A stretch of DNA of 64,000 bases from Chamaelirium japonicum. Taxonomy: Eukaryota > Streptophyta > Magnoliopsida > Liliales > Melanthiaceae. The notes under the pieces are model-generated. The model made no database searches. It saw only the letters and a program-made list of their open reading frames with translations, and was not told where the DNA came from. The stretch is taken from positions 86,500,108-86,564,107 of the forward strand of contig OX393549.1 of NCBI GenBank assembly GCA_947650365.1. The letters are read 5' to 3'. The position numbers and the translations under genes were made by a program. Below are positions 31,701 through 42,600 of the stretch, piece after piece (position 1 is the first letter of the stretch; the number at the start of each line of letters is the position of its first letter).

Positions 31701-33540
31701 AGTAATGCTCGTGCCTATCGGCACGCACATTCGGCAAGGGTGTGACAAAAGTTTGAGGAACAAGATAATATTTTAAGAATGACAACTAAAATTCAAAAAC
31801 GAAGATAATATTTTGAGAACGACAACATAAAAGATATGTAAAGATGATCACGTCAGCATGCACATTCGGCGAGGGCACCCATATCTATGAAGATGCCCAC
31901 ATTTGGAATAGGGCGTCCACATTCTATGAAGACGCCCACATTCAATGAGGGCACCAACATCTGGCGAAACCATTCGACGGAATCGTCCATCAGTGAATAG
32001 GGCCACGTTATCTAAAATGTTTCTTGTATCTAATCAATACGTAGAAAAAGAATTCAGATTTGATGTAACATATTAACATTGTATCCACCAAATAAACAAC
32101 TCAAGTTACTTAGTCATCTAGTCTTCAATGCTAAATTTATAAGAGGCATTCTTACAATGATGGATTTAACTCTAGTTGTGAGACTTCAAGCCAAGAAAAC
32201 CCTTTTCCAAAAAAAAAAAAATCATGGAGAACAAAACAAAGATCAGATCCAAGAATCCCTTCAATCCCATGAAGGAAGTTTTTGTAGCAGAATATGTGGA
32301 TCCTTCATTCCGTCCACGCACCAGATGAATCCAATTCGAACATATATGGTTCATTCACAATCCTAAAGCAAAAGGAAGAAGAGAAAAATACAAAAAAAAA
32401 ATTAATACCCTGAAGGCAGAAGTCGAAGTATACCTGTGGTGGGCGATAAATTCGATGCGGACAATCTGCGGGTGGATGCAATCAATTTGGGGATGAGAAA
32501 AGAACAAAGCGAAAAAACAATAGACGATTAATTGTATCGATCAGCTATGAGAAAAAATTTAAAAATAAAATTCAGCAATACCCTGTGTACCCTGAAGTTG
32601 AAGTGGCCGGATAGGGAGTGATTGTGCAATAGGATATTGTTAGCGGAGTTATTTACAGGTAAAAAATGCCAATGGGAAACAAAGAACAAAAAGCGGGAAA
32701 AGTAGGAAAAAAATTGGATCTACAGCCAGAAGTTTAAAGGAAATAAAATCAAAAAATCTCATTAACCTGCTTTACCTGAAGTAGAAGTGGGTATACAAAA
32801 TCACATTGGATGAAGAATATATAGGTTTAGTGGCAGAGATTGTGACGAGAGAAAACTCCTACCTTACTGAAAACCTAATGGGAGATGAGGGAAAAGTGCA
32901 GCAAAGTGTTTTAAGAGCCGGCTGCAAATTGCTCTATATTGCCAATTAATCAAATGCAAGAAACAAAAAAAAAAGATGAGGAGAAAGCATCTGCTTTAGA
33001 GAAAACCTATGGTGACTGGGTGGGGAACTCGGGTAGGAGATTAGCTCGGGAAGAGCGGAGAGCGGAGAGGAGCTCGTCGAAGTGGTTGATGGAGTAGGTA
33101 GGGTGTTAGACCATGCAAAAATCGACGGGAGGAGAAACCTATGGCGTCTGGGCGGGGGAGCTCTAGGAGAAGATGAGCTTGAGGAGGGGCGGAGAGTGGA
33201 GAGGAGCTTATCGAAGCAGTTTAAGAGGAGGTAAGGTGTTAGGCGATGAAAAAATCGACGGGGGGAGAAACCTGTGATGCCTGGGCGGGGGATCTATGGG
33301 AGGAGATGAGCTTGGGGAGGGCCGGAGAGTAGCTCATCAGAGCAGTTGATGGAGGAGGTATGGTGTTAGGGTTTGGGTGTGTGTGGAGTAATTTGAGGAA
33401 GAAGATAAGTATAAGGTTTTTAAAAATTAGAGATGTGTAATGAGCAAATATTTAAAATTTTAAAACTGGATGATGTGTGAAAAGGAATACTGGGTGTGCC
33501 AATAGACCAACTCTCCTTAGCCTCTTCAAATAGGAAAATG
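31701..33540. other. non-coding sequence with short imperfect repeats
   Basis: No gene is seen. Several GCCCACATTC/GCACGCACATTCGGC repeats lie at 31720-31990. At about 32990-33362 a 123-127-bp unit (GTGTTAG...AAATCGACGG...GAGAAACCT) is repeated three times. The rest is AT-rich. Confidence 0.5.
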
Positions 33541-33544
33541 CAAG

Positions 33545-33705
33545 GTAACCAACTAGTTTGCCAATTTTTGGGTCGCCAACTTTACGTGGCATCCACCTAG
33601 GGCACATCCAATGGCCACCACAAAAATATTCCCAACAATGAGGACCTGCTGGCACTTCGCATAACGTGGAGTTGGCAACAAAAGTTGGCAAACGAGTTCG
33701 CTATA
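33545..33705. mobile_element. MITE-like inverted-repeat element
   Basis: Arms of about 43 bp (33545-33587 and 33662-33705) are imperfect inverse complements around TTTGCCAA...GCCAACT...ACGT. The element is about 160 bp and has no coding capacity. No clear target duplication was found, so the family is open. Confidence 0.55.
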
Positions 33706-34274
33706 TAACATTACTCCTATCGGCACAGTAGTGGGCTGCCTTCGGCGGCAAGACATAGTTGGACCGCCTTCGGCGGCAAAACACCTGATGGCACTGCAGT
33801 GGGTCACCTTCGACGACAAGACATCCCTTGGCCCTAGCTTTCAGGCTTCCTTTCAGGGCTGCTTTGGGTTCAAGGAGGTAGCCCGAGCCCGGCCCATGGT
33901 ATGTTCAGACCGGGCTTAATCGGGCCTTTGACCGGGCAGGGCCGAATTCAGACCGTTGACTTTTTGGTCGGGTTAGGACCGATGGGCTTTTTTTATACCT
34001 CTAATCTCATCTCTTTCCTGTTTTCTCTCTCTCGCTCTCTCTCTAAGTTTGTATCCTCTCTCTCTCTCTCTCTCAATCCTTACCCGTCCGAAATTTGTTA
34101 AAGTTTGTCTGTTGTGTTGTCCAACTTCTGAAACAATGACAGAAAGCGTAATGCTATTTGAACAACCTCCGTCGACCAAAATTCAACAAACCAGACCCAT
34201 GCCCTACTGGCGGGGCTCGCTTTTTCCATCATATATATCCATCCAGGGGTTGACATTGGAAGGTAATGCTTCCC

Positions 34275-34365
34275 CACATTCTGCGTGCCATACAACCACG
34301 GGTCCCACTACTCCATGTCTCGTGAATTGAAGTGGGTCCTGCGGTTGTATAGCACGCAGGATGTG
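34275..34365. mobile_element. short hairpin element
   Basis: The 35-bp arms CACATTCTGCGTGCCATACA... and its inverse complement are separated by about 21 bp. This is the form of a foldback MITE or its remnant. Confidence 0.5.
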
Positions 34366-34512
34366 ATGAAAAATTTTTCAATGACTCAGGGCGTTGAACA
34401 AAGTCGTTCTACCAATGTCCCTCTCGATCTTCTACCCAAAGCTTTGTGGTTCGCCCGATGAAGCCGACCAACCCGGATCCTAGATGAGCTGCCGCCCGGA
34501 GTCCAGCCACAA

Positions 34513-34653
34513 ATGCATGCCGTCACTCCGACTAACGGCGGGAGGCTGTCGCTCACCGCCGCCGTCGAGTCCGTGCTGTTCGCGAACAACCTGAAGGGCG
34601 TCCTCCTTGCCGTCACCTCCAGTGCCTTCATCGGCGTTAGCTTCATCACCTAA
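34513..34653 (+). pseudogene. exon-like fragment resembling the N terminus of NIPA-type Mg transporters
   Basis: The short frame contains NNLKGVLLAVTSSAFIGVSF, which fits the first membrane helix of plant NIPA-family proteins (DNxKGxxLAxxSSxFIGxSF). It then ends at TAA, where relatives continue with a Lys-rich turn. No further exon was found in the following 1.4 kb. GC content is high compared with its surroundings. It is a gene relic or a fragment picked up by a transposon; assignment is by motif only. Confidence 0.4.
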
Positions 34654-34699
34654 GTGCCTCCCTCCTATCCCACTCGAACAAATCCAAAACATCTTCGCA

Positions 34700-35576
34700 C
34701 ACGATCGCAACCATGCAACATGCATGCATACACCGACTCTTGCGATCTTCTCTCTAGCCGATCTTAGCCGCTCGGATCTCATGCATGCTCACACAACCCA
34801 GAGTTATCCTAGCCATTCACCGTGCCAGCTCATCCCACATGCAATGGATCCGGATGCCCATCTAAAGCCAACTTCCTCCCTCGAATCTCAGGTACTAATG
34901 CAGTGATCCAGCCGTCTCTTGTTCCAAGAACCCACTTCCTCAACCAATACATGATGATTCTTTCTCCTTGATTTTCTCTCTTGCTTATTCTAGAACTCAT
35001 CTGATATCCCGAGCTGTACCCACTTCTCTCTCTTCTACCTGCATCCGATCACAGCCATCCATAGCACCTAACCGCCAGCCCCCTCTATCTAAAACCTCAT
35101 CCGATCACCCCCTAGAAAAGGTGGCGATCTCCCCCTTGATTTCTCTCCCTCTCATAACCATTCTTATCTCTTTCCAATCTCCCGTGCGACCCCAGCCATC
35201 CCATGTATTCCCATTCTATCCCAACCGCCCATATTTTTCTCTCTCTAAATCTCCACTCCGATTCTCTCTCTCTTCATCCCGTCTCTATCTAAATCTCTCA
35301 ACCGTTTCTCTCTCCAAACTGATATCGCCCAGCTCTCTCTCTCTCTCTCTCTCATTTTCCATCCTTATCTCTCTCTACCCACATCCAATCACATTCGTCC
35401 ATCACCTCGTCTGATCTCCCGTAACTTCCTCCTACTTTTAAATTTTTTTTTCAAAGATTAGCTGGGTTTTATTTAAGTTGATTTATTTCTTTTTATAGAG
35501 ATGGGCTGGGCGTGAGCTTGGTTTTCAAGATTTGGAATAGGGGGGAGGGGTGGGGGGTGAGGTGGATTCTCTCTCA

Positions 35577-35629
<53 letters not shown>

Positions 35630-36029
35630 TCTCTCTCTCTCTCTCTCTCTTCTTGTCTTAGTTAGCTTTTTTTTGTCTTGTCAGTAGATTTTTTTTTGTC
35701 TAGTCTACATTTGGTTCCGTTTTGTCCTAGTCAGCACAAAATCGCCGTCCCTTGTTATATAGATATGTGGTGCAATGTCACTATCCGTCGTAGTTACATG
35801 TCGTCAAATTTTTTCAGTAGCCACCAAGTATTGTTATAGTATTAGCGTTTTTATACTCACACCCCAACATTATGCCGAAATTTGATATACACCCCCACTT
35901 TTAATAGGTCGCTCTTGGTCAAATGACGGGATGGCGAGTAAAGTCAAATTTTTTAGAATACTGGGGTGTAAATTAGGATGCAAGTAAAAAAAAAAACCTT
36001 ATATTATGTGCAAATCCATTTGGTCAAAA

Positions 36030-36031
<2 letters not shown>
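34700..36031. other. non-coding, CT-rich, with microsatellites upstream of the dioxygenase gene
   Basis: Short CT runs are frequent (34970-35400). A compound (CT)n-(CA)n-(CT)n tract lies at about 35580-35650. An ATACCCC/TTGACTTTACTC-like repeat seen elsewhere in the window is at 35860-35980. No gene is seen. The promoter of the dioxygenase is expected here, but no firm TATA box was assigned. Confidence 0.5.

Positions 36032-36063
<32 letters not shown>
36032..36063 (+). repeat. (CT)n tract in the dioxygenase leader
   Basis: A perfect CT tract ends six bases before the ATG at 36069. CT-rich leaders are common in plant genes. Confidence 0.85.
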
Positions 36064-36067
<4 letters not shown>

Positions 36068-36068
36068 T

Positions 36069-36646
36069 ATGGCTACATCAACCTTTGCCCGCTCTCCACA
36101 GCCCTTCCCTCTCACCGTGACCTCCATCAAAGAGCTCTCCGACTCCGGCGTCCTCTCCTCTATTCCCTCCGGCTACGCCTCCCGGAACCCAGAAGCAGCC
36201 GATCCCGAACCCACCTCGTCAGAAGAGATCCCAGCCATCGACTTCTCCCTGCTAACCGCCGGAACCCCCGAGCAACGGTCTCAAGCCGTCCGGGAACTCG
36301 GCAGGGCCTGCCAGGAATGGGGCTTCTTCATGGTATGATCAGTCGCGCACTCAAAGGTGTTCCAACATAGGGGCCCATCTCCAGGTTATCGGAGCGATTG
36401 CTCGTTGCAGGTCGTAAACCACGGCGTGCCGGCGAGCCTGAGAGAGGCGGCGATGGGTGCTGTGGAGGGGTTCTTTGAGCTGACGGAGGAGGAGAAGAGG
36501 GCGTACGCCGGCGAGCACGTGTTGGATCCGATCCGGTTCGGGACGAGCGTCAACCCGACGGTGGACGAGGCCTTGTACTGGAGGGATTACCTGAAGGTGA
36601 TCGTGCACCCGGTGTTCCACTCTCCTGCGACTCCCCCCGGCTTCAG
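36069..36646 (+). other. dioxygenase exons 1-2 (N-terminal DIOX_N part)
   Basis: Exon 1 (88 codons) starts MATSTFARSPQPF, and its last codon is the Met of GFFM. Exon 2 opens with VVNHGVPASL, the usual DIOX_N block, and runs to PPGF plus two bases of an Arg codon. Donors are ATG|GTATGA and CAG|GTAACG; the acceptor is TTGCAG|GTC. Confidence 0.88.
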
Positions 36647-39600
36647 GTAACGATCAATCCCTTGCGATTGTTTTGAAGTAATGTGGCACCGCAGGTGTAT
36701 CTTACCAGTCTGACTCATTGAGAAGGCGATTGGTGGGTCCCGTGAACGTCACCATAGCCGAGCTGAGGACCCTAGGCATGTTAACGGGCTGGGTCATTAT
36801 TCGAATCCGATCTTGAAATTCCGGATTTTGTATTAAAATTGATCAGGCTTCATTAATCGGATCAAATTCGGATCTGCCCTGATCCGATCCTAATAAGGTC
36901 CGATCCGACGCATTTACTTCACTCATATATTGCATATCATAGTCCATCTGATGCCCAATCCAGCCATCTTATATCAATCGTTCGATGCGCAACCCAACCG
37001 TATATCTTATTTTAACTATCAGATCTATGGATCACCAAATCCGTTTGGCCCGATCTAACCAGCGATTTATACTTAGAAGCCACGAGTTTCTGTTTGAATG
37101 CTTGTAATATATTATATTTTTTGGGTAGGAACTATGCGGGTTCTATTAATGGCGTCTCGACCCAAAAATAGGATTACTGCTATAATTATTCTTATTCTCT
37201 TGCTGTTTAGCTAGGAGGGGAGATACAATTAAGAATAGAGTAAGAAGAGAAAGAAGAAAGTTCATGTAGAGCGAGTTTGGCCAAAACATAAGCAGGAGTT
37301 ATTCTCCCATTTTACATGGAAAAAACTAAGGAGATAAAACTACAAGAGATAAGCATGTAATCAGATACTATGTTATGTATCCGCCACGGTGGGGAAAGAA
37401 CTCTGTTGGTGGAAATTTTCGTTGGCTCGTGAGCTCGACCTGCAAGGCAAAGAAGACGTGAGAACGACTTGCTCTGTGAGGAGCGCAAACCCTCTGACGC
37501 TCAAGTTAGTGAAGGTTCGGACAAGGGGGAGCTGAAGTAGTCGGAAAGTGTTAGGGTTTCTGAGTTTTGAACCTATATTTTGGAGCCAGAGATCGTACCT
37601 TTATAGACTCTTGCAGACCGCCAGAGATGGACATGTGGCCGCACTTTCCCGCACCTTCTATACCTTCCTATGCTAGTCCACATAGGCCCTTAATGGCCTT
37701 TGTCATTTAGCCTGCCAGGCGATGGCAAGGGGAGGCGCGTCGGTCTTGTCCATACCAGGTGAAGATTCTGGAAGGCTCTAATCGAGTGTCCTAGACCAAC
37801 TCTGGATGGCTCCTGAGGCTCGCAGTTGTTCACGTAGTTCCACGGGGGTGGTGACATCTGTCGATCTGGTACCGCCTTACTGGTGTTGGAATTGATGTGT
37901 TTTTAGCTTGTAAAAATCTTTTATTCAGAGAAATAATAGAGAGGTTGTATTTGAATAAGAATTGCATTAGTGGTACGTGATCATATCACGGGTTGTAGGA
38001 TAGAACAGCAAGCCATGGTTTATGTAGATCTGCTAAGAGGAAGGCTCAGTGAATTGGAAACATATAACCTAAATTGTTCACAGCTATGATAGGGCTGGTT
38101 CCCCTACCATGAGAAGTTGTTGGAATGACAGAGCATAGAACCTTCACTATGGTCATTGCCAAGCATAGCTACTGTGACCGAACGGGGCCAACATGGTGCA
38201 CAGATCAATGAACAGACACTGGTGCATTAAGCTGTGTTTCTGCTTAGAGTAATTGGTACTAAACCCTAAGGAATCATGACAGGTGGGCTAACCAATTGCG
38301 TGGTGCTTTGATGCACCAACGTGTGAGGGATCTATTTATATACGGTCCAATACCACGGTGCGTTGGATTACCCGATTGACATCGCATCGGTGTGTCACTC
38401 CTACAGGCTATCCACAACCCTAATCGATAGTGTGTTCCATGGTCGAACTCACATCACACTAAAACCAGGCTTGGTGGTTGTCAGTCGAGCTGACAATTGG
38501 ATCCCCTAGCTTGGCCAAAGCAAAGGGAAGTGTGTTGAGATTAGTTTAGCTAGATGGAACCATGTCAAATGATCACTCGAGTCTGACGGTGTTTGTAACA
38601 TCCGCCCCAAACACACAAGATATTGTCCGCTTTGCCTGTGCCCGCACGAGAACTTCCCAGGGAGGTCACCCATCCTAGGACTGCTCTCGCCCAAGCACGC
38701 TTAACTACGGAGTTCTTACGAAATCCGTAGCGGCGCACGGTTTTAAAATGTGTCTTCTATGTTTGGGAGAGGAAATTATATAAGTAGCTCAGGATTTCCT
38801 TCTCTCCAGGCGATGTAGGGCTAACTCATGGCATTGTACACCTTACCTCACCTCACCCATCTTGGCATTCCAGCCTCAGGAGTCTTGGCTCTTGGCTCTT
38901 GGTCGTCACAATCCACCCCCCTTAGGGCTACACGTCCTCGTGTAGGGTTAGACCCCCCCATTGCGAGGAGAACCGGCTCTGATACCATTTTGTAACATCC
39001 ACCCCAAACACACAAGATATTGTCCGCTTTACCCGTGCCCGCACAAGAACTTCCCAGGGAGGTCCCCATCCTAGGACTGCTCTCGCCCGAGCACGCTTAA
39101 CTACGGAGTTCTTACGAAATCCATAGCGGTGCAAGGTTTTAAAACACGTCTTCTATGTTTGGGAGGGGAAATTATATAAGTAGCTCAGGATCTCCTTCTC
39201 TCCAGTCGATGTGGGGCTAACTCATGGCATTGTACACCTCACCTCACCTCACCCATCTTGGCATTCCAGCCTCAGGAGTCTTGGCTCTTGGCTCTTGGTC
39301 GTCACAGTGTTCTCCACCGCTCGAGTCGTGTCATGGCACTGAGTGGAGGGATATTACACTACTATAACTGAGCAAAGATCAGGGGTATGTGAGAGAACAT
39401 AATAAGTCTAGGAGGATTGAAGGTCAACTTGCGTCACGCACTATTTAGCTTCGTAAGTTAACCGGGGCTCAGAGGACTAACAGAGACACCTGTAGGGTGT
39501 GTTGGTCGAGGCCTGGTTTCTAGCCACTAATCCTAGTCCCTGCAGGTTCCACCTTTTCCATATCCGAAATCATGTCTACCATCGCATCTTTTACTTGTAC

Positions 39601-42600
39601 TACCTTAGTTAGGAAGACGATCATCCCACGGGTGCTTCGCACTAGAGCGTGAGAGAGAAAGAGAAACAAATTATGCTTTCAGGGGGCAACCCAGAGTGGT
39701 TAGAGGCATACGTAAAATATCTAACACCCCTCATAGGTGCAGATAATCTAAGCGTGCATCGCACGGGAGCTTGGTAGAGTTGCTTCGGTAAATTTTACTA
39801 AGGGTATCCCTCGTTTTACTAAGGGCACCCCTAAGTATGGATAAATTACTAAGGGCACCTCTAGATGAGAGAATAATATTTCCATTTCAAGAGAACACTA
39901 GAAATCCTAGGGGTCCTACAGGTTCGAACGGTTTCGTAATCGGAGTCCGGTACACGAGTGTACGACCATTAGAAGCATGGGAGGCATTTTGCTCTTTTGC
40001 CAAATGGCCCCCCGTATGCCCTAATAGCCGTCATGTTAGGGGTACCCATATGCAGCCATGACCTGATATAGGGAGGATCTAAGAAGATCCTCCCTCAGAT
40101 ATGGTTTGTTGCATAGTTAGAACTGCCCCCCCTAAAATCTAGTGGGCGGTTTTATCGGGTAGTTGGATCGGATAGGGCCAGCCATATCAAGGGGATTTTT
40201 AATCCCTATGGCCGGCCACTTAAAAGGAGAATGGAAGAGAATTTCGTGCAAGGTAAAAAAAGGGTGTTTTGCTGTAATTTATTGCTCGAAACAAGCCCCT
40301 TTTGCACCAAAAATTTGCACACCATTCCTCTCTCTTTCTCGTCTTCCTCAAGGCTTTTGCAAGCATCGGAAGAGGCTCATTGGCGAGAGGGATTTAGAGA
40401 TCTCTCAACGAGGACGCGGTTGGGAGGCAAGACTCGGTGAACCCAACGGTGGATCTACATCCATACCCCTTCGTCCGTACCTCGGTATTCGTCTCCACCA
40501 ACAAAGAAGAAAATCCTCCGCAGTAAAAAAATCTGCACGAAAGTATAATCTCTCTATCGCTCGTTCTAAGTTTTAATGCATAGATCATCTGATGTATGTT
40601 GCATTATCTTGTTAGAATGGCGATTAGGGATTCGTACTATTGCATCATGTGCAGATAATAGGATTATATAATCCGAATTTTTGTAGCACACACCCAGCAA
40701 CGTCGTCCTACGACCGCTGCCCGACTTCCGCTGCGCAGACTTTCATCTAGGGAATTAATTTTGCCCAACAACTGGGGGAGACTTATGGGAAAAGATGGCG
40801 GACTCTTTGGTCGTTGCATGATCGGGCGAGATCCTGACCGAGCTGTGGGTGTTGAGCTTTTCGAAGTATTCTTTAAACCATGCCAGGGGCGACCCCTTCC
40901 GCATGCGAGCTGATCACGTGTGGTCAGGGCGAACTGTGGGTGTTCGTGGATATCATTCTAAGTTTCCTATTAGGAAAGGGGCGATCTCTCCGCGTGCGAG
41001 CTAGAGGTGGGCTGTGGGCAGCGATTGAGATACTTTTTCAAGCCGGCGGGCTGCGTGGAGAGCTTTGACTTGCAGTACCTCATGAATGAGAGATCATGAA
41101 AGATGTTGTTCTGTCCCTGGGATGCAACGATCCGCTACTATGAGCCCCAGGCGAGCTATGAGCGTCAGCCACGGGTGACCTCTTTCGCGCATGAATTAAT
41201 CCATGCGGCCAGGGTAAGCCCTGGGCGAGCTACGGGCGCAAGCCTCGGGCGGCCTCTTTCGCATGCGATCTGATCATGGCGATTAGGGTAAGCCTCGGGC
41301 GAGCCATGGGCACCAGCCCGGGCGACCTCTTCCCGCGTGAGATCTAATCGGGGCGGTCGGGGCGAGCTACCTGGAATTGTTCTTCAAACTTCAAGACCTG
41401 TTCTGGTCATAAGGCCGCTTGCCCAAAATCGTGGTTGACCTTGAGTCTCAAGCTCCTTTTAAGGGGTGGTTTCTTCTTTGATTGGCCGTGGTCGTCCTAG
41501 GGTGTGCCCAAGGACAAGGGCGATCTCCCTGGGGACTTCTACCGTCTCGTCGTATCCTTACTTGCTACTGCCACGTGGTCGACGAGCAGGTGACATTTTC
41601 CGGTACCATCAAACTCCATCTGACAGGAGATGGAACAAAACCTAGTTGTCACCCTCAATGACAACAAAAGAAGTATTGATTCTCTAGAGAACTTTCAGCC
41701 CTTAAAGGATCGCCCTAGCTTCAATCTCAATAATTTCACACCCATCCAAAATCTCTCCTCCTGAGCAAATGTGGGAGCAGGAACTATCCTTGATGATGAC
41801 CCCAACTGCCGCCCGAAAACTGCTCAGTACCCAATCACAGTGGCCGTAAAAGATCCCAAGTCCAGGGGGATCAAATAGGACTGGTGGACCTTTGGACCCT
41901 GTTGATAAGTTGAAGACAGGTCTATGAAGACATAATTAGAAGAAACCAAAAGAGATTTTGGTCTCGAGCAAGATCTATCGAACACCCATCAGTTCCTAGC
42001 CTTCCAGATAAAGAACAATCGTCCCATAGCTAAACGAGGACTTGTTAGTCTCTTCCAACTTCAGGAGGCGTCAAATCCATCGCCCAATGTTTGGCGATGA
42101 CCCTCCATATTGAGCTACAAGACCAATCCAAACCACATACTCGGGCTATGAGTAATAGAATAAAGCATGCTCAACTGTTTCCACCTCCAGGTTGTAGATA
42201 TAGCACAATCAGGATGCTATTTGCTGAGAAGTAGGAATGCACCCTCAAAGATCTCTCTAAACAAACAAATGTGCATTCGAGAGACAATCCGACCTGTCAA
42301 TCAATCGGATCATGATCAGAATCCGTTCCAAATCCGAAAGTTTTAGATATGGTTTTGGTATTTTGATCCCATATTCGATTAAAAATAATCTGACCTATTT
42401 TAAAATATAAATGTATCAAATTTGGATGTACCCTAATCCAAACTGAATAAAACACGTTTGCAGGCCTAGCTTGGCCCAAAATCCATGTAATTTCTCTCTC
42501 TATATATTTATACATATAACATAAAATGTCTTTATAGGGGTGGTAAGTTTGGGTCGGACCTTACCCATACCCATTTGGATTTTGGGTTTCATGTATGAAT

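Larger units (their letters stand above)
38594..39306 (-). mobile_element. Cassandra TRIM, complete (innermost level of the nest)
   Basis: Two LTRs of 317 and 316 bp (38594-38910, 38991-39306) enclose an 80-bp internal segment. GTGTT duplicates the target at 38589-38593 and 39307-39311. The internal part carries, on the minus strand, a Met-tRNA primer-binding site (TGGTATCAGAGCC, next to the right LTR) and a GGGGGTGGAT polypurine tract next to the left one. Both LTRs hold a 5S rRNA-like stretch, the hallmark of Cassandra. It encodes nothing and depends on enzymes from other retrotransposons. Confidence 0.92.
37884..40770 (+). mobile_element. solo LTR of the Ty1/copia family at 56483 (middle level of the nest)
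   Basis: It starts TGTTGGAATTGATGTG and ends TTGCCCAACA, with exact duplication ACTGG at 37879-37883 and 40771-40775. Stretches such as GTGTTTCTGCTTAG, GTGGTGCTTTG and GTGTCACTCCT match the inverse complement of the 3' LTR at 56483-58586, so it is the same family in the opposite orientation. Without the Cassandra insertion it is about 2.17 kb. No internal region is present, so the rest was lost by LTR-LTR recombination. Confidence 0.85.
37404..41611 (-). mobile_element. solo LTR (outer level of the nest), split by a copia solo LTR
   Basis: It starts TGTTGGTGGAAA and ends ACCATCA, and AACTC lies on both sides (37399-37403 and 41612-41616). Excluding the inner insertion it is about 1.3 kb. A TATA-like motif on the minus strand near 37595 and the repeat-rich right part suggest minus orientation. 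A 74-bp unit starting GGCGAGC repeats at 41150, 41224 and 41298. The family is not assigned. Confidence 0.72.

Noticed and set aside
31683..31730. Helitron 3' end (CTAG with a GTGCC/GGCAC stem) at the end of copy A
   Set aside because: The stem lies after and not before CTAG, and copy B has no CTAG at this place.
38641..39128. Functional 5S rRNA genes
   Set aside because: The matches lie inside the LTRs of a TRIM, are partial and have changes in the control region.
40163..40576. 137-codon plus-strand frame in intron 2
   Set aside because: It lies inside the copia solo LTR; the matching region of the LTR at 56483-58586 does not keep the frame.
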